A stretch of 36,489 bases of DNA from an uncultured Acetatifactor sp. (GTDB lineage Bacteria; Bacillota; Clostridia; Lachnospirales; Lachnospiraceae). Both the position numbers and the translations under genes were made by a program. The notes under the pieces were generated by a model. It saw only the letters and a list, made by a program, of their open reading frames with translations, ran no database searches and had not been told where the DNA came from. Below are positions 1 to 7,570 of the stretch, piece by piece (the first letter of the stretch is position 1; each line of letters begins with the position of its first letter). Location: assembly GCA_910586775.1 (NCBI GenBank), contig CAJUJN010000044.1, forward strand, positions 1-36,489, read 5' to 3'.

Positions 1-126
1 AAGAGACAGGATGGAATGTATGGTTTTGGTTCAGTGTTCGGTTTTGAGGGTACAAAAACAGGGCTCATGAGTGAGCATCTGAGAATAAAGTGAAATAAAG
101 TTTGTACTCAAGGTAAAGATAAATAA

Positions 127-198
127 TCCTCGATAGCTCAATGGTAGAGCACTCGGCTGTTAACCGAGTTGTTGTAGGTTCGAGCCCTACTCGGGGAG
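127..198 (+). tRNA. tRNA-Asn (GTT anticodon)
   Basis: The sequence folds as a complete cloverleaf. The acceptor arm TCCTCGA pairs with TCGGGGA (one G-U pair), the D arm carries AGCTCAATGGTAGAGC, the anticodon stem CTCGG/CCGAG encloses a loop with GTT, and the T arm contains GGTTCGAGCC. The discriminator base is G198 and no CCA is encoded, so the 3' end must be added by CCA-adding enzyme. The gene stands alone and is followed directly by a strong hairpin. Positions 1-126 hold no gene that I can support and no clear promoter. Confidence 0.97.
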
Positions 199-203
199 TT
201 AGG

Positions 204-240
204 AAAGGCTTGTAAACGTAAGTGTTTACAAGCCTTTGTA
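204..240 (+). terminator. Rho-independent terminator of tRNA-Asn
   Basis: A perfect 14-bp inverted repeat (204-217 with 224-237, loop 218-223) begins five bases after the tRNA. Because the arms start with AAA and end with TTT, the hairpin can act in both directions. The T-rich tail on the plus strand is short (TTTGTATTTTG). Confidence 0.85.
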
Positions 241-342
241 TTTTGTAGAATTACGGTAAACCGTTTTCAGAAGGCATACGGTTTCTGTTTTATCTTCAGT
301 TTAATTTCGTAAAAATTCTGTATACGTCACTCCGAGGCAGCA

Positions 343-1260
343 TTAATCCAGAATGATAGCGGAAGAAAGGGAAGCCGCCCGGTATTGCACGGGCGTCATC
401 CCTTCCATCCGCTTAAAGGCGCTGCAGAACACGCTCTCACAGGAAAAACCGGTGGAAAAGCAGATATCCTTCACTGACAGCTCCGAATTTTTCAGCAGAT
501 ATCGTGCCATGTTCATCCGGGTGTTAAGGACATACTCATGAGGCGTGAAGCCGGTTTGTTTCTTGAAAATACGGATAAAATGGTAATCGCTTAATCCTGC
601 CAGGGAGGCAAGCTGGCTTACGGAGAGATTTTCTGTAAAATGCTCGCTGATATAGGCGGTAATTTTCTCTGCGATGCCGATGTGGGCATTTGTTTTCTCG
701 CCAGAGGGGGCATAGAGCATGACGGAGGTCAGGATATCGGTCAGGTATTTTGACAGCAGCGGTTCCCGGACGAGGCTTGAGGAGTCGAAGATATCATAGA
801 TGGAGGTCAGCTTGCTGACAATAGGCTGCGGGTCGGGAAGAGAGAATACATTGCCTACGCGGTTGACAATGTTCCGGTACCAGTGCCTTGCCGTGATACC
901 GTCGAAGTGGCACCACAGACAGTCCCAACCGGTGTCCGTGGAGTAGGCGTGGCGTGTGTAACAGTCCAGAAGAACCAGCTGTCCTTTTCCGCCATCCTGC
1001 TCACGTCCCTCCGTCTCCAAGTGTAAGCGCCCTTTCCGGATATACATCAGCAGGAAACTGTTAAAAGATTCCCGGACGAGATGGTATCCGGGCAGATAGG
1101 TGAAATGTCCGCACTGCAGTGGGTACAGGAACATCTCCAGAGCGTTTTTGCTTGGGGAATAAACATAATATCTGGAATTGGCGGCAACGAATTCTTCCTG
1201 TGATAACATGATAAGCTTCAAGTCTCCTTTTCGGATGTATGAAAGATTTTCTAAAGACAT
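343..1260 (-). CDS. AraC family transcriptional regulator
   Basis: This 305-residue protein has the usual two-part layout of sugar-responsive AraC regulators. Residues about 45-130 resemble the AraC-type cupin sensor fold (motif YIRKGRLHL), and residues about 200-300 form two helix-turn-helix units, one around VSQLASLAGLSDYHF and one around VKDICFSTGF, ending in MTPVQYR. It would bind DNA and activate or repress a nearby promoter. It is divergent from the DUF5107/TPR gene, which starts 133 bp away, so that gene is its most likely target (inference). The start is uncertain: ATG at 1260 has no good ribosome binding site. An ATG at 1209 has AGGAG about 14 bases upstream, which is rather far. The ligand cannot be read from the sequence. 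Confidence 0.9.
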   Translation of the reverse strand: MSLENLSYIRKGDLKLIMLSQEEFVAANSRYYVYSPSKNALEMFLYPLQCGHFTYLPGYHLVRESFNSFLLMYIRKGRLHLETEGREQDGGKGQLVLLDCYTRHAYSTDTGWDCLWCHFDGITARHWYRNIVNRVGNVFSLPDPQPIVSKLTSIYDIFDSSSLVREPLLSKYLTDILTSVMLYAPSGEKTNAHIGIAEKITAYISEHFTENLSVSQLASLAGLSDYHFIRIFKKQTGFTPHEYVLNTRMNMARYLLKNSELSVKDICFSTGFSCESVFCSAFKRMEGMTPVQYRAASLSSAIILD

Positions 1261-1333
1261 TATATCAGGTCGTTTCGGGATTCACAAGAGCAAAAAATCT
1301 AAACAGGAAGACAATTTATTATATTGAGTTGTT

Positions 1334-1361
1334 TTGACATCCGCAATAAAATAGATACAAC
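1334..1361 (+). promoter_or_regulatory. Promoter of the DUF5107/TPR gene
   Basis: TTGACA at 1334-1339 is a perfect -35 box. It is followed after 16 bases by TACAAC at 1356-1361 as a fair -10 box. It lies inside the divergent gap and precedes the ribosome binding site at 1375-1384, which fits translation starting at 1393 and not further upstream. Confidence 0.55.
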
Positions 1362-1392
1362 ATATAAAATAAACGGGCGGAGGAAAGCAAAA

Positions 1393-4300
1393 ATGAGCAA
1401 TGCAGCAATTTGGGCCGAGAAAGTGACGATTCCCACCTATGAGATCGGAGAAGCGGAGAAGAACCCTATTTTCCTGGACAAACGCGTGTACCAGGGGAGT
1501 ACGGGAAAGGTGTATCCTTATCCCACTGTCGAGAAAATCAGCGATGCAAAGGCGGATAAGGAGTATGAAGCAGTCTTTCTGGAAAATGAATACCTGAAGG
1601 TGATGGTGCTTCCTGCCTTGGGGGGACGTATTCAGAGGGCTTATGATAAGACAAACGGTTACGATTTCGTGTACTATAATCATGTAATCAAACCGGCCCT
1701 GGTAGGGCTCACCGGTCCCTGGATTTCCGGCGGCATCGAGTTCAACTGGCCCCAGCACCACAGGCCTACCACTTACCTTCCGGTGGACTATGTGTTGGAC
1801 GAAAAAGAGGACGGCAGCGTATCGGTGCTCCTGCATGATGTGGATCAGATGTACGGCACAAAGGGAATCACGAAGATCAGTTTATATCCCGGCAGGGCAT
1901 ACATTGAGATCACCGGGCAGCTTTACAATCGGACGGCAATGCCTCAGACCTTCCTGTGGTGGGCGAACCCGGCAGTCCCGGTGAACGAGAACACCCAGTC
2001 CGTTTTCCCGCCGGATGTCCACGCGGTGATGGACCATGGCAAGAGGGATGTGTCTCGCTTCCCCATCGCCACGGGAATCTATTACAAAAAAGACTACAGC
2101 GAAGGCGTAGACATTTCCCGATATAAAAATATCCCGGTTCCCACATCCTATATGGCGGAAAAGTCTAAGTATGACTTTGTAGGAGGGTACGATTATGGCG
2201 TCGGGGCAGGCATACTGCACGTAGCTGACCACCATGTTTCTCCAGGTAAGAAGCAGTGGACCTGGGGCTGCGGAGATTTCGGAAAGGCATGGGACAGGAA
2301 CCTGACGGATGAGGACGGCCCTTATGTGGAGCTGATGACAGGGGTATTTACCGACAACCAACCAGACTTCACATGGCTGAAGCCTTTCGAGGAAAAGGTG
2401 TTTCGCCAGTATTTTATGCCCTATAAGGGGGTGGGGCAGGTGAAAAATGCCACTACGGAGGCGGCGGTTGCCTTGTCTTATGATGGAAAGGCAGCAGAAG
2501 TAAAGGTTTACGCCACAAGCGTCCGGGAAGGGGCGGTGGTGAAGCTGTGGTCTGCCGGTCTGCCGGTTTTGGAGGAGACGGTATGTATCGGCCCGGAGGC
2601 AGTATATGAGGCCAAAGTGCCATGCCAGGGCGCGAGGGAGGACGAACTGTGCCTTGCGGTTTACAGCGCAGACGGGGAATGCCTGGTGGAATACCGCCCG
2701 GAAGCACCGGAGATTCCCAAACTGCCGGAACCTGCCAAAGCGGCCAAGGAGCCAGAGGAGATACAGACCTGCGAGGAGTTGTATCTGACAGGGCAGCATA
2801 TCGAGCAGTATCGCCATGCCACATATCTGCCGGATCCTTATTATCTGGAAGGATTAAAACGGGATTCCGGCGATATCCGCATCAATAATGCCTACGCTTT
2901 GCTGTTGATGCGCAGGGGCTGCTTCGAAAAAGCACAGCCGTATCTGGAGAAAGCCCTGGAGCGGCTTATAGAGAGGAATCCGAATCCTTACCACAGCGAA
3001 ACATACTATTTGCTGGGGGTGTGCCTGCTTTATCAGGGAAAGGAAAATGAGAGCTATGAAGCCTTTTATAAAGCCACCTGGAGCAGTGAGCAGCAGGAAA
3101 AAAGCTTCTATTACATTGCAGCCATCGATGCCAGGCATGGGCGGATAAAGCGTGCCCTGGAACATGTTGAGCGTTCTCTTGTGAAGAATGCCCACAATGT
3201 GAAGGCCAGGGGGCTGAAGGCGTATCTGCTGCGTGTAATGGGAAGGACAGAGGATGCCCTGGCACAGGTGCAGGATAACCTGAAACTGGATTCTTTTGAC
3301 TTTGTCTCCGGCAATGAGCGGATTTGCCTGGAGGGCGATCCGGAAGGAGATAAGCGGAGGATGTTGAATGGCCTGATGCGGGATTTTGTGGAGAATTACC
3401 TGATGGCGGCAATGGACTATGCAGAATGGGGTGCCTATGGAGAGGCAATCTCGCTGTTGGACAGCTGTACGAAGAAATGGCCCATGCTTTCCTATTATAA
3501 AGCCTACTATCTGTCGCTGAAGAAAAATTCGGAAACGGAGAGAAGCGGCATGCAGGCCGGTAAAGCGGAAGCAAAGCAAAACAGCGCTTTGAACGGGCTG
3601 CCAGAAAAAGAGATAAGCAATATATTAGTCGAAGCGGAAAGCTGCAAACCGGACTACTGTTTCCCCAATAAGCTGGAAGATATTGCCGTATTGCGCTTCG
3701 CCATCCGGAGAGGGTGCCATGCAAAAGCGCCCTATTACCTGGGCAATCTGTACTACGACAAGCTTCAGTGGCAGGAGTCGGTAAAGCTGTGGGAGATGTC
3801 GGCCCGGACGGATGACGCTTTCCCTACGGTGCACCGTAACCTGGCGTTGGCTTATTACAACAAATGTAAAGAGCCGGAGAAGGCAAAGCAGGAGCTGGAG
3901 AAAGCGTTTGCCCTGAACGCTTCCGATGTGCGCATCTTCCTGGAATTGGATCAGCTCCATAAAAAACTGGGATGGAGCTTCGAGGAGCGTCTGGCGGACT
4001 ATGAAGTCCATACAGAGCTTCTGGAAGAGCGGGATGACCTGTATATTGAGTACATTACACTTGTAAATCTGACTGGAAACCATGAGAAGGCCTATGACTG
4101 CATCATGAGCCATAAGTTCCATCCATGGGAAGGCGGTGAAGGAAAGATCACAACCCAGTATACACTGACGCTCCTTGCCATGGCCCGGGAAGCATTGAGA
4201 GACAGAGATTTCAAGAAGGCGGAGGAGTTGCTGCGGAAAGCTTTCGTCTATCCTGAAAACCTTGGAGAGGGGAAACTGGAGGGTACGAAGGACAATCATC

Positions 4301-4761
4301 TGTACTATCATCTGGGGCTTGCGCTGGAAGGCCAGGGAAGGGAAGATGAAGCAAAAGAATGCTTTGAGAATGCAACTTTGGGTACCGATGAGCCTGCCGG
4401 AGCAATGTATTACAATGACCAACCGGCAGATATGATTCTCTACCAGGGATTGTCTTACCTGAAACTGGGCAGGGTGCGGGAAGCCAGAGCCAGATTCTAC
4501 AGGCTGATTGATTACGGTGAGAGGCATCTGGAGGATAGGGTGAAGATTCAGTACTTTGCGGTTTCTCTGCCGGAGTTCCTGATTTTTGACGAGGATTACA
4601 CGCTGCGGAACCGTGCCCACTGCTACTATTTGATGGCGCTTGGGAACATGGGGCTGGGAGATGGCAAAAAGGCAGCCGGATACCTGGAGGAGGCTGTAAA
4701 AGTAGAGCCGTCCCATATGATGTGCAGGGTATACGGCAGACAGTTGGGTGAAAAAAGATAA
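1393..4761 (+). CDS. DUF5107 domain protein with C-terminal TPR repeats
   Basis: The product is about 1122 residues and has no signal peptide. Residues about 15-350 match the DUF5107 type, a galactose-mutarotase-like beta-sandwich (motifs VLPALGGRIQRAYDKTNG and GGIEFNWPQHHRP). The remainder, from about residue 470, is a long series of TPR-like helical repeats (YLLGVCLLYQGKENESYEAF, YYHLGLALEGQGREDEAKEC). DUF5107/TPR proteins are found next to carbohydrate genes in gut Firmicutes and are thought to act on or bind sugars; the reaction is not established. I chose ATG 1393 because it has GGCGGAGG just upstream, while the promoter overlaps any longer reading. It is a single-gene unit, divergent from an AraC regulator that probably controls it. 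Confidence 0.88.
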   Translation: MSNAAIWAEKVTIPTYEIGEAEKNPIFLDKRVYQGSTGKVYPYPTVEKISDAKADKEYEAVFLENEYLKVMVLPALGGRIQRAYDKTNGYDFVYYNHVIKPALVGLTGPWISGGIEFNWPQHHRPTTYLPVDYVLDEKEDGSVSVLLHDVDQMYGTKGITKISLYPGRAYIEITGQLYNRTAMPQTFLWWANPAVPVNENTQSVFPPDVHAVMDHGKRDVSRFPIATGIYYKKDYSEGVDISRYKNIPVPTSYMAEKSKYDFVGGYDYGVGAGILHVADHHVSPGKKQWTWGCGDFGKAWDRNLTDEDGPYVELMTGVFTDNQPDFTWLKPFEEKVFRQYFMPYKGVGQVKNATTEAAVALSYDGKAAEVKVYATSVREGAVVKLWSAGLPVLEETVCIGPEAVYEAKVPCQGAREDELCLAVYSADGECLVEYRPEAPEIPKLPEPAKAAKEPEEIQTCEELYLTGQHIEQYRHATYLPDPYYLEGLKRDSGDIRINNAYALLLMRRGCFEKAQPYLEKALERLIERNPNPYHSETYYLLGVCLLYQGKENESYEAFYKATWSSEQQEKSFYYIAAIDARHGRIKRALEHVERSLVKNAHNVKARGLKAYLLRVMGRTEDALAQVQDNLKLDSFDFVSGNERICLEGDPEGDKRRMLNGLMRDFVENYLMAAMDYAEWGAYGEAISLLDSCTKKWPMLSYYKAYYLSLKKNSETERSGMQAGKAEAKQNSALNGLPEKEISNILVEAESCKPDYCFPNKLEDIAVLRFAIRRGCHAKAPYYLGNLYYDKLQWQESVKLWEMSARTDDAFPTVHRNLALAYYNKCKEPEKAKQELEKAFALNASDVRIFLELDQLHKKLGWSFEERLADYEVHTELLEERDDLYIEYITLVNLTGNHEKAYDCIMSHKFHPWEGGEGKITTQYTLTLLAMAREALRDRDFKKAEELLRKAFVYPENLGEGKLEGTKDNHLYYHLGLALEGQGREDEAKECFENATLGTDEPAGAMYYNDQPADMILYQGLSYLKLGRVREARARFYRLIDYGERHLEDRVKIQYFAVSLPEFLIFDEDYTLRNRAHCYYLMALGNMGLGDGKKAAGYLEEAVKVEPSHMMCRVYGRQLGEKR

Positions 4762-4798
4762 AAAGCGACAGCTTCCTGTAGTTCAAAGCGTAATTTTA

Positions 4799-4863
4799 GC
4801 GGCGGGACAATGGCGGATATTGTGCTGCCGCATGTTTTCAGGCCTCACCAAGGCTTTATTTTT
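4799..4863. terminator. Hairpins between convergent genes
   Basis: Two hairpins lie in the gap between the DUF5107 gene and the convergent membrane-protein gene. The first pairs GCGGC (4799-4803) with GCCGC (4827-4831) and ACAAT with ATTGT inside it. The second is a short GCCT/AGGC stem (4842-4845, 4851-4854) followed by TTTATTTTT. Together they plausibly stop plus-strand transcription, and the first could also serve the minus strand. Confidence 0.5.
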
Positions 4864-5140
4864 CGGAGGGTATATCTTCTGTCGGCACAGACTCATTGTC
4901 CGGATCTCCGATGGCATGTTTTCCGGTTAAGCGGGCATACATCCAGGTGTAAATCCAGATGACCAGCGGAATGGCCAGCGTGCCAAAGAGACTGAGGCGG
5001 AACCATTTGGCTGAGGCGGAGCTGTCCGCTATGGCGGTGACCAGGGTCATGATATACATAAGAATCAGCAATACGATGCCGATAATGGCTACCACCTGTT
5101 TTGACGTAATTTTGCGGCCATGTGCTTTTTCTTTATCCAT
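4856..5140 (-). CDS. Small two-helix membrane protein, function unknown
   Basis: This 94-residue protein has a basic N-terminus (MDKEKAHGRKITSK), a first hydrophobic helix at about residues 16-36 (VVAIIGIVLLILMYIMTLVT) and a second at about 50-68 (LFGTLAIPLVIWIYTWMYAR). The C-terminal tail is acidic. A good ribosome binding site, GAGGG, lies seven bases before ATG 5140. Both ends are probably cytoplasmic by the positive-inside rule. I do not recognise the family and make no functional claim. It is a lone minus-strand gene between a convergent gene and tRNA-Trp. Confidence 0.7.
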   Translation of the reverse strand: MDKEKAHGRKITSKQVVAIIGIVLLILMYIMTLVTAIADSSASAKWFRLSLFGTLAIPLVIWIYTWMYARLTGKHAIGDPDNESVPTEDIPSEK

Positions 5141-5202
5141 GCGTTTTCCCTCATTTCATAAATATGTCTCATTGTAGCATAATTCCGGTGGTTTTACAAA
5201 TC

Positions 5203-5247
5203 AAAATTTTCCGCCTGTGTGTTGCAATCCACAGGTGGAAATTTTTT
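5203..5247. terminator. Strong hairpin with T-run, possibly two-way
   Basis: AAATTTTCCGCCTGTG pairs with CACAGGTGGAAATTT across a ten-base loop, with one G-U pair, and TTTTTT follows on the plus strand (5242-5247). The left arm is A/T rich enough to work on the minus strand too. It sits between the membrane-protein gene and the tRNA-Trp promoter, so it may insulate the two units or attenuate the membrane-protein gene. Confidence 0.6.
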
Positions 5248-5258
5248 AAAAAATATAC

Positions 5259-5288
5259 TTGATTATTGTGAGTGGTTTGTGTTATAAT
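5259..5288 (+). promoter_or_regulatory. Promoter of tRNA-Trp
   Basis: TTGATT at 5259-5264 and TATAAT at 5283-5288 are separated by 18 bases. The predicted start of transcription is about 20 bases before the tRNA, as expected for a stable RNA gene. Confidence 0.75.
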
Positions 5289-5315
5289 ACTTTTCGTCAG
5301 CAAGAGCTGATGTTT

Positions 5316-5386
5316 AGGGGAATAGTACAATGGTAGTGCGGCGGTCTCCAAAACCGTTGATGGGAGTTCGATCCTCTCTTCCCCTG
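5316..5386 (+). tRNA. tRNA-Trp (CCA anticodon)
   Basis: The cloverleaf is complete. Acceptor AGGGGAA pairs with TTCCCCT, the D arm contains TACAATGGTA, the anticodon stem GCGGT/ACCGT encloses CTCCAAA with anticodon CCA, and the T arm holds GAGTTCGATCCTC. The discriminator is G5386 and no CCA end is encoded. Confidence 0.97.
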
Positions 5387-5404
5387 TTACGAAAGAGAAG
5401 CGTT

Positions 5405-5447
5405 AAGTGCTGTCGATTCTATGACATGGCTGGCACTTCTTTTTTTG
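5405..5447 (+). terminator. Rho-independent terminator of tRNA-Trp
   Basis: AAGTGC (5405-5410) pairs with GCACTT (5433-5438), with further pairing inside (TGTC/GACA) and a run of seven T residues from 5440. It begins about 20 bases after the tRNA. Confidence 0.75.
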
Positions 5448-5575
5448 TCTATAAGGAAAATAGAGTCTTACTCGATTCGGGTGCTTATCGTTGTTTTTAA
5501 TGAAATAGAGGGACATTGTGGATTCTGTTATGGTGATGACTGGAAACAGGCCAATGCGGAGAAGGGACGGAAGAT

Positions 5576-5974
5576 ATGGGAGAAAAGGAACAAAGAGAGC
5601 AATTGGATAAGGCATTCGTGACATTAAGGCAGTTCGTATGCACGTTGGCGGCGCAGGCAGGCCAGGGCGGGGAATACGGTGAGATGCTCTGGCAGGGAAT
5701 ACGTCAATCCGGAGGACTTTTGCAGGAGCTGGCATATTATCATGATTACGGTGAATTCCTGTGCAGGTATGAGGTGGCGGGGTATACGATTGCCGATGTG
5801 CTGGCATGGCAGGTGGATCATTTTAAGCTGTTCATGGACAGGCCGGAAGATATGAATCGTTACAGACAGCCCAGACTGCTGTTGGCGGCGTTTGATACTA
5901 TGCTGCAGATGGAGAAGGACGCGGGGCAGTTTCTGGAAAAAATGCGTTTTGAGACAGGGCAGGATATTTTGTGA
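5576..5974 (+). CDS. Hypothetical protein, 132 residues
   Basis: The product is a soluble, largely helical protein with no signal peptide or membrane segment. It is rich in leucine, glutamine and aromatic residues (YYHDYGEFLCRYEVAGYT, VLAWQVDHFKLFMDRPEDMN). ATG 5576 is preceded by a purine-rich GGAGAAGGGACGG. I do not recognise the family. Its codon use and G+C resemble the neighbouring genes, so it looks like a genuine resident gene. The next gene in the same direction is over 430 bp away, which suggests independent transcription. Confidence 0.65.
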   Translation: MGEKEQREQLDKAFVTLRQFVCTLAAQAGQGGEYGEMLWQGIRQSGGLLQELAYYHDYGEFLCRYEVAGYTIADVLAWQVDHFKLFMDRPEDMNRYRQPRLLLAAFDTMLQMEKDAGQFLEKMRFETGQDIL

Positions 5975-6060
5975 CGGTCATCGGGAATCCGGAAAGCAGT
6001 GGATTAAAATGCGCACGGGAGAAAACAAAGAAAATCTTATAAGTGATAATTCCTTAAAAT

Positions 6061-6099
6061 GACAAAAGCACCTACACATTATATGCAGATGCTTTCGTC
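6061..6099. other. Imperfect hairpin in the 5975-6412 intergenic region
   Basis: The 438-bp gap before the next gene is A/T rich. It contains a hairpin pairing 6061-6070 with 6090-6099. On the minus strand all ten pairs form (one G-U) and an inner CTGCA/TGTAG helix extends it, while on the plus strand one pair is an A-C mismatch. It may end transcription of the upstream gene or be an unrelated structured element. The rest of the gap holds A/T runs (about 6165-6180) and no gene that I can support. Confidence 0.35.
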
Positions 6100-6412
6100 T
6101 ATAAAAGGGGAATTCGTTTATTATTATATACAGCAAAGCGGAATATGTCAATAGCTTTTCGAAAAAAATTTCTTTTTTTTGACGAAAATCGACAAGTCTG
6201 AAAATGAGTGATATTTTTGCTGTACATTTCAGGAAAGTATGATAAAATAAATTACGTGTGTGTCATTTTATCGAAATGTCAAATGGGGAAGAATGCAATA
6301 GCAGTTTTTCTATGGTAAATTTGTGTTGCCAGAACGCCGAAACATAAGAAGGGGTTTTGCCATAGGGTTGGCAGGGCCAAAGGGAATGGCAGTGAATGGC
6401 ACGGAGGTTAAT

Positions 6413-6874
6413 ATGGAACAGAAGACGGAAGACCGGCAGCAGATGATTCGGGAGTACAGACAGATGCTGGAGCCGCTTTTACGTTATCTGCCCTGGATGG
6501 AGGGCAATGCGGGTAAAGTGGCAAGCCGCAGCTATCAGGGGCAGGGGATCGGCAAAAGCTCCATGAGCTTCCCGGTTTATGATGCGACATTACTGAATTT
6601 TATAAGAGAAGCTTCCAATTCAGCGTTGATGGACCGCAATTACAGTTATGTATATACCCGGAATCGTATCAAGACGCATGATGACGAGAGAAGGGTAATT
6701 GCCAGAGCGGAACTGAAGGATTGGGATGTTCTGCGGGGGATTTTGTCTAGATATGTGCTTGGGGGAAGGACAAAGGCCAGTCTGTGGGGAGAAGCGGTGC
6801 AGGAGAACATTTTTCTGCTGGTATTGCGGCAGATGCGGAAAGTTGTAGATTACTGGGACAGGACAAAGCGATAA
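6413..6874 (+). CDS. Conserved hypothetical protein (DUF6508-like?)
   Basis: This 153-residue cytoplasmic protein begins at ATG 6413, which has GGAGG at 6404-6408. A longer in-frame reading from 6323 needs a TTG start and lacks a site. The central part (FPVYDATLLNFIREA, RNYSYVYTRNRI, DERRVIARAEL) and the C-terminal half (DWDVLRGILSRYVLGGRTKA) look strongly conserved, the latter with a charged-aromatic pattern ending QMRKVVDYWD. I recall similar proteins in Lachnospiraceae under a DUF, perhaps DUF6508, but cannot confirm it. It lies 21 bp upstream of a TetR regulator in the same direction, so the two are probably co-transcribed. Confidence 0.75.
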   Translation: MEQKTEDRQQMIREYRQMLEPLLRYLPWMEGNAGKVASRSYQGQGIGKSSMSFPVYDATLLNFIREASNSALMDRNYSYVYTRNRIKTHDDERRVIARAELKDWDVLRGILSRYVLGGRTKASLWGEAVQENIFLLVLRQMRKVVDYWDRTKR

Positions 6875-6895
6875 TGGATTGCTTGGAGGGGCAGG

Positions 6896-7486
6896 ATGGG
6901 AGAGAAATCCGTACAGAAGAAGAGATTTATATTGGAGACGGCCAGAAAGGTTTTCGTGGAGAAGGGCTTTAAGAAAGTGACCATGAAGGATATCGTGGAA
7001 GCCTGTGATATCAGCAGAGGCGGTCTCTATCTGTATTTTGAGAATACCGGCCAGATCTTTCAGGAGGTTATGAGGCTGGAGAGTGAAGAAGCGGATGACG
7101 TATTTTCCGACAGTATAGCCGATGATGCTACGGCGGCGGATATACTGATCCTTTTTCTGAGGGAACAGAAGAAAGAACTGCTCCGGAAGGAGGATACCCT
7201 GACCCAGGCAATTTATGAATTTTATTTTCAGGTGCAGCCGGTCAGAAAAGGCAATGTCCTGAAACGGCAGTTCGATTCAGCAGTGAGGATTATTGAGAAG
7301 CTGATAGAGACCGGTGTGGAAAACGGGGAATTTATCTGTGAAGACTGCAGGGGAATGGCAAGGAATATCATGTTTGTGCTTGAGGGGCTGAAAATTTCCG
7401 CGCAGACCATCGGCATTACGGCAGATTCTGTGGACAGGGAAATTCTCTTTATTTTGAAGATGCTGGGTTTGGAAGAGAGTGAGTGA
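6896..7486 (+). CDS. TetR/AcrR family transcriptional regulator
   Basis: The 196-residue product has a typical TetR N-terminal helix-turn-helix at about residues 8-54: ILETARKVFVEKGFKKVTMK, then IVEACDISRGGLYLYF. The C-terminal two thirds is helical and would bind a ligand and form the dimer. ATG 6896 is preceded by GGAGGGG. TetR proteins usually repress a nearby transporter or enzyme, but no efflux pump lies beside it; the neighbours are an unknown protein (21 bp upstream) and purL (84 bp downstream). The target is therefore unclear; autoregulation of this small operon is the simplest guess. Confidence 0.92.
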   Translation: MGEKSVQKKRFILETARKVFVEKGFKKVTMKDIVEACDISRGGLYLYFENTGQIFQEVMRLESEEADDVFSDSIADDATAADILILFLREQKKELLRKEDTLTQAIYEFYFQVQPVRKGNVLKRQFDSAVRIIEKLIETGVENGEFICEDCRGMARNIMFVLEGLKISAQTIGITADSVDREILFILKMLGLEESE

Positions 7487-7570
7487 ATCTGCTGCGGTGC
7501 AGTACAGAAAATATCAGATAAATGTGCTCATGGGTATGATAGATAAGAGTCATGAAAGAATGGAGGGTAT

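Noticed and set aside
211..230. cre-like catabolite repression site in TGTAAACGTAAGTGTTTACA
   Set aside because: It does not match the 14-bp cre pattern and is fully explained as the tRNA-Asn terminator stem.
1324..1392. Upstream TTG start adding 23 residues to the DUF5107 protein
   Set aside because: The segment contains the promoter, has no ribosome binding site, and ATG 1393 has a strong one.
1882..3724. Long minus-strand open frames opposite the DUF5107 gene
   Set aside because: They are antisense shadows of a G+C-rich coding frame, rich in His, Arg, Pro and Cys, with no ribosome binding sites.
7487..7570. Purine riboswitch before purL
   Set aside because: The gap is only 84 bases and no purine aptamer core or three-stem pattern could be found.
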